From: Lachnospiraceae bacterium UBA3386
Lineage (GTDB): Bacteria; Bacillota; Clostridia; Lachnospirales; Lachnospiraceae
DNA length: 20,186 nt
Direction of reading: 5' to 3'
NCBI GenBank assembly: GCA_002358875.1
Contig: DEPS01000145.1
Span: 1-20,186 of the forward strand
Shown here: piece by piece, positions 14,551 to 20,186 of the stretch
Layout: each line of letters opens with the position of its first letter
How positions within the stretch are numbered: position 1 is the stretch's first letter
Translations under genes and position numbers: made by a program
The notes under the pieces: model-generated
Database searches by the model: none
What the model was told of the DNA's origin: nothing
Seen by the model: only the letters and a program-made list of their open reading frames with translations

Positions 14551-16470
14551 ATGACTAGAGAACGATATGAATCGATCTCGCTGCATGATCTGCGCGAGAT
14601 CGCAAAAAACAGGGGCATGCGCCGTATCTCTACTTTGAAAAAAGCGGATCTGATCGATGTGATGCTGGAAAAGGATGAGGAGGAAGCCAGGATCCTGCGG
14701 GAGGAAAAATTTCAGCGAAGACAGGAGAAGAAGCTGGCCATGGAGGCCAGGCAGGCAGAAGCCAGTCTTCCTGAGTCAGGAATGCTGCCGGCCGCTCAGG
14801 ATCAGCAGTCTGCAGACGCACAGGGAATGGCGGGAGCTGCTGCCGTGCAGGGGCAGCAGGACAGCATTACAGAGCATGGACAGGCAGGAGGCGGCGCCGG
14901 GCAGACATCTTCCAGGATTGCCCTTCCGGGGAGGTCAGAGAACAGCAGGCAGAGAGAACCGAGAAGGATGCCAGGCGTTTTTAACGGAAATTTTTCTAAC
15001 GGAAACGGTTCTAATGGAGGCGGTCTTAACGGGAACGGGTCCGGCGGAAGCGGCTTTTATGGAAACGGAAGAAGGCAGAAATATGTATCGCGCGGTGAGG
15101 AACGCCCGACAGGAAAGGATGTCAGGGACTCCCAGCAGGTACAGGCGGGGCCTTCAGGAGAATTGGAGACGGTCCAGAAAGGAAAGGAGGCTGTTATCCG
15201 AGAATCTTCAGGAGATTATTCTGTTCAGGCAAAAAACGGCGGCCAGCAGGAAGGGACAGCTTCCCGTCTGTCAAGGCAGTATCAGCCGGGCCGTCCCGAT
15301 ACGCCGGTCTTGCGCAGGGATGAACTCAATGCAGGACTTGACAGCGGACTTCTGGCAAACGGGATCCTGGAAGTTATGCAGGACGGGTTCGGGTTCATAC
15401 GCTGCGCTAATTACATGCCCGGGGAGAATGATATTTATGTCGCGCCCAGCCAGATCAGGCGTTTCGGGCTCAAGACAGGCGATGTCATCGTCGGCAACAT
15501 CCGCGTCAAGACGCAGAGCGAGAAATTCAGCGCTCTTTTGTTCGTCAAGAGCGTAAACGGATTTTCTCCTGACGAGGCGACTAAACGGTACAATTTTGAG
15601 GATATGACACCCGTCTTTCCCAACGAGAGGATCCGGCTCGAGCGGGCCGGAGGAACTCTTTCCATGCGGATCATGGATCTGATGAGTCCGGTCGGAAAGG
15701 GACAGAGGGGAATGATCGTTTCTCCTCCAAAAGCCGGCAAGACGACGCTGATCAAGGACATTGCCAGGTCCGTCCAGGCCAATAATCCCGAGATCCATCT
15801 GATCGTGCTCCTCATTGACGAGCGTCCGGAGGAGGTCACGGACATTCGGGAGGCGATCGAGGGACCGGATGCGGAGGTGATCTATTCGACCTTTGATGAG
15901 CTTCCCGAGCATCATAAAAGGGTGTCGGAGATGGCGATCGAGAGGGCCAGGCGCCTTGTGGAGCACAAAAAGGATGTCATGATCCTGCTTGACTCCATCA
16001 CGCGTCTGACCAGGGCTTACAATATCACCGAGCCGCCCAGCGGGCGCACGCTCTCGGGCGGTCTTGACCCGGCGGCCCTGCATATGCCCAAGCGCTTTTT
16101 CGGAGCGGCGCGGAATATGCGGGAAGGCGGGAGCCTGACGATCCTTGCGACCGCGCTGATTGAGACCGGGAGCAAGATGGATGACATCGTTTTTGAGGAA
16201 TTCAAGGGAACAGGCAACATGGAGATCGTTCTCGACAGACGGCTCTCCGAGAGGCGCATCTTTCCTGCGATCGATATTGCCCGCTCAGGTACCCGGAGGG
16301 ATGACCTTCTTCTGACGCCGGACGAGCTGTCCGCGATCAATACCATGCGGCGCTCCTTCAGCGGACTGAGCGCGGAGCAGGCGGTGACGCAGGCACTGGA
16401 TCTTTTTTCAAAGACCCGGACCAACGGAGAATTCGTCAGCATGGCGAGAAAGATGCAGTGGGGAAATTAA
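14551..16470 (+). CDS. rho: Transcription termination factor Rho with large disordered insertion
   Basis: Rho is a hexameric RNA-dependent ATPase that releases RNA polymerase from nascent transcripts. The protein has 639 residues, against about 420 for a minimal Rho. Residues about 8-40 form the Rho_N helical domain (LHDLREIAKNRGM...KKADLIDVML). Residues about 58-266 are a low-complexity insertion: first Gln/Ala-rich, then an Asn/Gly/Ser tract at 145-173, then Gln/Gly-rich. The RNA-binding cold-shock-like domain follows (GILEVMQDGFGFIR from 271). The ATPase core has P-loop PPKAGKTT (392-399), LLIDERPEEVTDI, MILLDSITRLTRAYN and GGLDPAALHMPKRFFGAARN. All catalytic motifs look intact. GGAGG ends four bases before the ATG. 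The long, repeat-containing upstream region suggests leader-based control. Confidence 0.96.
   Translation: MTRERYESISLHDLREIAKNRGMRRISTLKKADLIDVMLEKDEEEARILREEKFQRRQEKKLAMEARQAEASLPESGMLPAAQDQQSADAQGMAGAAAVQGQQDSITEHGQAGGGAGQTSSRIALPGRSENSRQREPRRMPGVFNGNFSNGNGSNGGGLNGNGSGGSGFYGNGRRQKYVSRGEERPTGKDVRDSQQVQAGPSGELETVQKGKEAVIRESSGDYSVQAKNGGQQEGTASRLSRQYQPGRPDTPVLRRDELNAGLDSGLLANGILEVMQDGFGFIRCANYMPGENDIYVAPSQIRRFGLKTGDVIVGNIRVKTQSEKFSALLFVKSVNGFSPDEATKRYNFEDMTPVFPNERIRLERAGGTLSMRIMDLMSPVGKGQRGMIVSPPKAGKTTLIKDIARSVQANNPEIHLIVLLIDERPEEVTDIREAIEGPDAEVIYSTFDELPEHHKRVSEMAIERARRLVEHKKDVMILLDSITRLTRAYNITEPPSGRTLSGGLDPAALHMPKRFFGAARNMREGGSLTILATALIETGSKMDDIVFEEFKGTGNMEIVLDRRLSERRIFPAIDIARSGTRRDDLLLTPDELSAINTMRRSFSGLSAEQAVTQALDLFSKTRTNGEFVSMARKMQWGN
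14983..15069 (+). repeat. Asn/Gly-rich coding repeat within rho
   Basis: Short units resembling AACGGAAACGGTTCT recur and encode NGNFSNGNGSNGGG followed by LNGNGSGGSGFYGNG (residues 145-173). The tract is compositionally prion-like. It sits in the middle of the Rho insertion, away from the RNA-binding and ATPase domains. Confidence 0.8.
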
Positions 16471-16479
16471 AGGAAAAGC

Positions 16480-16504
16480 GATCCTGCCGTCTGAACAGGC
16501 CGGG
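16480..16504 (+). terminator. Possible rho-proximal terminator hairpin
   Basis: GATCCTGCC (16480-16488) pairs with GGCCGGGATC with one bulge and a T-G wobble, followed by TTTCT. It lies 10 bases after the rho stop. The weak T run makes it less convincing than the hairpin at 16572. A second 8-bp perfect stem, GCCGGTAT/ATACCGGC (16513-16520 with 16543-16550), lies between the two. Confidence 0.4.
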
Positions 16505-16571
16505 ATCTTTCTGCCGGTATATTACGTGTCTTTACGAAAATGATACCGGCGCGTAAGGGAATCTGTAGTTT

Positions 16572-16608
16572 GCGGCAGCCGGCCGGGCGCCGGCTGCCGC
16601 GCGTTTTT
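16572..16608 (+). terminator. Strong intrinsic terminator after rho
   Basis: A perfect 12-bp GC stem, GCGGCAGCCGGC (16572-16583) with GCCGGCTGCCGC (16589-16600), encloses the loop CGGGC. It is followed by GCG and five T residues. It separates rho from malQ. Confidence 0.88.
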
Positions 16609-16651
16609 AAGGGCGGGATCTGGGATGTCTCCTGCCCGGAAGGGGATTGTC

Positions 16652-18202
16652 ATGGATGTAAAGGATAGAAGCTGTGGTATACTGCTTCCTGTAACAAGTC
16701 TTCCGTCAAAGTACGGAATCGGCTGTTTTTCAACGGAAGCATATCGTTTTATTGATTTTCTGGTGGAGGCAGGTCAGACCTGGTGGCAGATCCTTCCTCT
16801 TGGTCAGACTGGTTACGGGGATTCTCCCTACCAGTCTTTTTCCACGTTTGCGGGAAATCCCTATTTTATTGATCTGGAGCAGCTGGCAGGGGAGGGATAT
16901 CTGACCCTGGAAGAGCTTGAACAGTATGATTTCGGGTCCAACCCTTCTTATGTCGATTATGAACGGATCTATCAGGTTCGTTATCTGATCCTCCATAAGG
17001 CATTTGAGAACAGTCCTTTTGCGTCGAGCCCGAAGGGGAAGTGGAGCGACAGCCGCTACAATCAGGACCGGTACGCCTTTGAGACCTATATCAAGAATAA
17101 TCAGGAATGGCTGGACGACTATGCATTTTACAGCGCCCTGAAGGGGCGGTTTGAAAATGCCGCGTGGACCGAATGGGACGAGGATATCCGGCTCCGCCGC
17201 CCTGAGGCCATGAAGAAATGGCATACCGAGCTTCAGAGCAGCATTCGCTTCTTCTGCTTTATTCAGTATATGTTCTTCCGTCAGTGGAAGGCAATAAAGG
17301 AATACGCCGCAAAGCACGGCATCCGGATCCTGGGGGATCTTCCGATCTATGTAGCCCTGGACAGCGCGGATACCTGGAGCCACCCTGAGCTTTTCAAGCT
17401 GGATGAGTTCGGCCGACCTACTGTCGTCGCAGGCTGCCCGCCGGATGCTTTTTCCGCCACCGGACAGCTCTGGGGAAATCCTATCTATGACTGGAAGCGG
17501 CACCGCAGGGAGAATTACGCCTGGTGGAAATCCCGCATGGAGCGTGCCTTCTTTTTGTATGATGCGGTCAGGATCGATCATTTCCGGGGCTTTGAGTCCT
17601 ATTATGAGATACCGGCGGACTCTGAGACGGCAATGATCGGAGAATGGGTCAAGGGACCGGGCATGGAGCTGTTCCATGCTCTCAAGGAAGTGATCGGCGG
17701 CCGTCAGGTCATCGCGGAGGATCTTGGCTTTTTGACTCCGGAGGTCCATGAGCTTCTCAAAGAGAGCGGTTATCCGGGAATGAAGGTCCTTCAGTTCGCG
17801 TTTGACGCAAAGAGCGACAGCGAATACCAGCCCCATCATTACACGCCCAACTGCGTGGTCTATACGGGAACTCATGACAATGAGACAACGCGCGGGTGGT
17901 TTGACAGCGTCGATCCTAAGATCCGCGATTACGCCTTCCGCTATCTGGGCGTCAACAACAAGGATGATGCCCTGCAGGCTATGATCCGCGCTGCCATGAT
18001 GAGTGTCGCGGGCATCTGCATCATCCCCATGCAGGACTATCTGGGGCTGGGGAACGAGGCGCGCATCAACATGCCCTCCACACTCGGAGGCAACTGGAAA
18101 TGGAGGCTTCGCCCCGGGGCCATTAAAAAGAGCCTGGCAAAGCAGCTCAATGAAATGGCGGTACTTTACGCCAGAAGCAATCCGTTGAAGCAGCTGCCAT
18201 AA
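16652..18202 (+). CDS. malQ: 4-alpha-glucanotransferase (amylomaltase, GH77)
   Basis: A cytoplasmic GH77 enzyme of 516 residues that transfers alpha-1,4-glucan segments between maltodextrins, releasing glucose. The N-terminus SCGILLPVTSLPSKYGIGCF and WWQILPLGQTGYGDSPYQS are hallmarks of the family. Catalytic residues are in place: nucleophile Asp 309 in RIDHFRGFESYYEIP, acid/base Glu 356 in VIAEDLG, and the stabilising Asp 409 in THDNETTRGW. GDLPIYVALDSADTW and NMPSTLGGNWKWRL are also present. Length is that of a plain bacterial amylomaltase without extra domains. I choose the ATG at 16652, which has AAGGGG about 8 bases upstream. The in-frame ATG at 16625 lacks a good site and adds nine residues. 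It stands alone between terminators, without glgP or transporter genes beside it. Confidence 0.95.
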   Translation: MDVKDRSCGILLPVTSLPSKYGIGCFSTEAYRFIDFLVEAGQTWWQILPLGQTGYGDSPYQSFSTFAGNPYFIDLEQLAGEGYLTLEELEQYDFGSNPSYVDYERIYQVRYLILHKAFENSPFASSPKGKWSDSRYNQDRYAFETYIKNNQEWLDDYAFYSALKGRFENAAWTEWDEDIRLRRPEAMKKWHTELQSSIRFFCFIQYMFFRQWKAIKEYAAKHGIRILGDLPIYVALDSADTWSHPELFKLDEFGRPTVVAGCPPDAFSATGQLWGNPIYDWKRHRRENYAWWKSRMERAFFLYDAVRIDHFRGFESYYEIPADSETAMIGEWVKGPGMELFHALKEVIGGRQVIAEDLGFLTPEVHELLKESGYPGMKVLQFAFDAKSDSEYQPHHYTPNCVVYTGTHDNETTRGWFDSVDPKIRDYAFRYLGVNNKDDALQAMIRAAMMSVAGICIIPMQDYLGLGNEARINMPSTLGGNWKWRLRPGAIKKSLAKQLNEMAVLYARSNPLKQLP

Positions 18203-18215
18203 ATAAGAATAAAAG

Positions 18216-18259
18216 ACTGCCGTATGCGGACCAAAGAGGCCGTGTACGGCAGTTTTTTT
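18216..18259 (+). terminator. Intrinsic terminator after malQ
   Basis: ACTGCCGTATGCGG (from 18216) pairs with CCGTGTACGGCAGT (to 18253) through nine perfect pairs, two wobble pairs and three more pairs. Seven T residues follow (18253-18259). Confidence 0.9.
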
Positions 18260-18401
18260 GACCTGTACGGCTGATCCGGCATTTATGCAGGCGCGTCAAA
18301 GTGCTCCAATCGTACAGTTATAGAGATTTTTTTAATGAAATAAAGCAGGAGACCATCACTTTAGGGCCCTGCATCCTGTTATCTGGAATAAAAGTGATCC
18401 A

Positions 18402-18974
18402 TTACAGATACAGAATGTTTTCCCCGAGCGCTTTGGCTGCATCCTCGCCCAGATAGTGAGCAACGATCGCAAGTCCGAAGGGGATCGCGGTGCCCATGGC
18501 CCGGCTGGTGATAATATTTCCGCTTACGACGACGCTGTCATGTGAAAGAAGGGCGCCGCTCTGTGTAAGCAGTTCATCGCGGGTGGGATTGCAGGTTGCG
18601 GGAATGCCCTTTAAAATGCCCAGCTCCGCAAAGATGCCGGGGGCGGCACAGATGGCCGCGATCTGTTTTCCGGATCTGTGGAAGGCGAGGACCTGATCCA
18701 TGAGCGGGGCGCAGGCGCGCAGATTGGGTGTTCCGGGGACGCCGCCGGGAAGGATGAGCATATCGTATTCATCGAAATTGAGGGTGGAGACGGTCGTGTC
18801 TGTGCGGAAGGTGACTTCATGGGAGGAGGTGACCTCCGGGGTCTCGTTGATCGAAACCTTTGTGCAGGGGATGCCGGCCCGGTAAAGAAGATCGACGACA
18901 GTGAGTCCTTCGATTTCCTCGCAGCCGTCGGCGAAGAAAATGGCTGTTTTAAGCTCTGTCTTGGGTGTGAACAT
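18402..18974 (-). CDS. DJ-1/PfpI family protein (YajL/ThiJ-like)
   Basis: A protein of 190 residues with the DJ-1 superfamily fold. It has TAIFFADGCEEIEGLTVVDLL at the N-terminus, DMLILPGGVPGTPNL, and the nucleophile elbow AAICAAPGIFAELG with reactive Cys 109. Glu 22, in EEIE, is in the position of the conserved Glu that activates that Cys in DJ-1. Relatives are linked to oxidative and carbonyl stress; their exact activity (glyoxalase, deglycase or redox chaperone) is disputed, so I do not assign one. GRPGIP-like phosphotransfer or amidase partners are absent. AAAGGAG lies about 8 bases before the ATG. The gene converges on malQ and diverges from the hydrogenase. No clear terminator follows it; only an 8-bp inverted repeat (18355-18362 with 18391-18398) is visible in the gap. 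Confidence 0.92.
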   Translation of the reverse strand: MFTPKTELKTAIFFADGCEEIEGLTVVDLLYRAGIPCTKVSINETPEVTSSHEVTFRTDTTVSTLNFDEYDMLILPGGVPGTPNLRACAPLMDQVLAFHRSGKQIAAICAAPGIFAELGILKGIPATCNPTRDELLTQSGALLSHDSVVVSGNIITSRAMGTAIPFGLAIVAHYLGEDAAKALGENILYL

Positions 18975-19347
18975 GAAAAATACTCCTTTTATGAAATGTG
19001 CTTATTGATAATAATTCCGTTTTTTGCTTTTTGCCCGGGATGCTTCACGGGATGAAGTGTCCTCAATGATCTGCGGTATGTAACAGGTTACTGTTTAAGC
19101 CCTAAAGAAGGCGTGAACGGTAACGGAAACAGTGAAGCTGAATAGAATTTTATCAAAATGATATGGTCTTTTTCAACAGGATTTGTTAAAATATAACTGC
19201 GTGTTGTGTCCACAAATATTCATTTCGCGCTGATACTATTTTTTGATTTATATAATAAAAATAAAGAAAACAGGCCGCGCAAAAGCCGTGTGACGATGAT
19301 CAGGGTCTTGCCGCGCGTGTCATCCGCACAGCAAAGGGGGAAAAAGC
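18975..19347. other. Gene-free divergent promoter region before the hydrogenase
   Basis: No gene is visible in these 373 bases. The middle is AT-rich and contains TATAAT at 19251-19256 without a good -35, and TATAAC at 19192-19197 with a weak TTTTTC 17 bases upstream. An inverted repeat ACTGTTT (19090-19096) / AAACAGT (19127-19133) is present. Just upstream of the hydrogenase ribosome binding site, TGTG..GATGA and TCATC..CACA can form a stem with a 2x2 internal loop. These are candidates only. Confidence 0.45.
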
Positions 19348-20186
19348 ATGGTTACCAATGATGCCACACTGGTACGTCTGAAACACAACATTATGGAGAG
19401 GGTCGCGAAACTGGCATGGGAAGACAATATCAATGATGAATCCCTGGCTCAGCTGTCCTATGAGATCAGTCCGGGACCGGTCGCCAATTACCGCTGCTGT
19501 GTCTACAAGGAGAGGGAGGTCACGAAGCAGAGGATACGTCTTTCTCTTGCCCAGAACCCCGATCCCAAGAGCGATTCCAAAAATATCGTGCAGGTGATCG
19601 AGCCCGCCTGTCAGGAATGTCCTATTTCTTCCTATACAGTAACAGACAACTGCCGTCTGTGTATGGGCAAGGCATGTATCAATTCCTGCCGCTTCGGCGC
19701 TATTTCGATCGGAGCAAACAGGACCAGGATCGATCCCAGCAAGTGTAAAGAGTGCGGCATGTGCGCAAATGCCTGTCCTTACGGGGCGATCGCGCATCTG
19801 GTCAGGCCCTGCAAGCGCGTCTGCCCTGTCGGCGCCATCACCTATGATGATTACGGCATCTGCCACATTGACGAGGATAAGTGCATCCAGTGCGGACACT
19901 GCATCCATTCCTGCCCCTTCGGCGCCATCGGCTCCAAGACCTATCTGGTGGACATTATCCGTCACATCAAGGCCGGCGACGAGGTGATCGCCATGGTCGC
20001 TCCCGCGACGGAAGGCCAGTTCGGTATAGATATCACCATGCAGTCCTTAAAGAATATCTTTAAGGAGATTGGTTTTGCCGATATGGTCGAAGTCGGTCTC
20101 GGCGGCGATATGACGGCGGCCTATGAGTCTCTTGAGTGGACAGAGGCTGCTCATGAGGGACGCAAGATGACGACCTCCTGCTGCCC
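19348..20186 (+). CDS. [FeFe] hydrogenase, group B type, N-terminal part (3'-truncated)
   Basis: The frame is open to the window end; 279 complete codons are visible. After about 80 residues without cluster motifs come Cys-rich segments: ACQECP, CRLCMGKACINSC, the canonical ferredoxin motif CKECGMCANACP (from residue 133), CKRVCP, and a second motif CIQCGHCIHSCP (from residue 179). The hydrogenase domain then starts with VIAMVAPATEGQFG, and the window stops in TSCCP (from about residue 276), the first H-cluster motif. EGQFG in place of the classical EEFG context, plus this N-terminal layout, points to the monomeric group B enzymes of anaerobic Clostridia. These are expected to exchange electrons with ferredoxin; direction is not known from sequence. 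GGGGG lies seven bases before the ATG at 19348. Catalytic motifs 2 and 3 lie beyond the window. Confidence 0.9.
   Translation, partial: MVTNDATLVRLKHNIMERVAKLAWEDNINDESLAQLSYEISPGPVANYRCCVYKEREVTKQRIRLSLAQNPDPKSDSKNIVQVIEPACQECPISSYTVTDNCRLCMGKACINSCRFGAISIGANRTRIDPSKCKECGMCANACPYGAIAHLVRPCKRVCPVGAITYDDYGICHIDEDKCIQCGHCIHSCPFGAIGSKTYLVDIIRHIKAGDEVIAMVAPATEGQFGIDITMQSLKNIFKEIGFADMVEVGLGGDMTAAYESLEWTEAAHEGRKMTTSCC

Noticed and set aside
18340..18401. Terminator for the DJ-1-like gene
   Set aside because: Only a 5-bp GCAGG/CCTGC stem and an 8-bp inverted repeat with a 28-base loop are present, without a clear T run directly after either on the - strand.

Overview
The window looks like chromosome of an anaerobic, Gram-positive Clostridia species, most likely Lachnospiraceae. 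The evidence is gene content: an oxygen-sensitive ribonucleotide reductase activase (nrdG), a group B-type [FeFe] hydrogenase, a DUF4364 regulator, a Rho with a large disordered insertion, Big_2/FN3 surface proteins, and strong GGAGG-type ribosome binding sites. No tRNA, rRNA, CRISPR array, insertion sequence or prophage gene was found, and I see no recognisable defence or mobile system.

Layout. (1) 1-6189, +: the 3' part of a giant surface protein made of three ~480-residue acidic repeats, then Ig-like (Big_2/YDG) and fibronectin-like domains. It ends at a bidirectional terminator shared with a convergent gene. (2) 6404-7939, -: an O-antigen ligase/polymerase-like membrane protein with its own near-consensus promoter. 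(3) 8302-9177, +: a fusion of a NifX-like cofactor-binding domain, a Cys/Gly/His linker and an FKBP/SlyD-type prolyl isomerase, behind a strongly structured leader. (4) 9402-13457, +: a probable operon of nrdG, a 27-codon ORF overlapping the nrdG stop, an rsmF-like rRNA m5C methyltransferase and rarA. (5) 13599-14111, +: a DUF4364 winged-helix protein. (6) 14095-14550: a complex gene-free region with a very good promoter, a long rod-like RNA fold, a terminator-like hairpin and ~49-bp repeats, leading to rho (14551-16470). (7) 16652-18202, +: malQ, flanked by terminators. (8) 18402-18974, -: a DJ-1/PfpI family protein. (9) 19348 to the window end, +: the N-terminal part of an [FeFe] hydrogenase, cut inside its first H-cluster motif.

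How the genes fit together: most are housekeeping functions (dNTP synthesis without oxygen, rRNA modification, fork maintenance, transcription termination, maltodextrin use, hydrogen metabolism). The unusual layer is low-complexity DNA. Between 9.2 and 15.1 kb there are an 18-bp array, a 15-bp in-frame array inside rsmF, a 15-18-bp degenerate array that includes the rarA stop codon, ~49-bp repeats in the rho leader, and an Asn/Gly repeat inside rho.

The best candidates for something undescribed are the NifX-FKBP fusion with its leader, the rho upstream region together with the disordered Rho insertion, and the ~480-residue surface repeat. Everything was read by eye from sequence. Family assignments rest on recognised motifs, and no alignments, folds or database searches were run.
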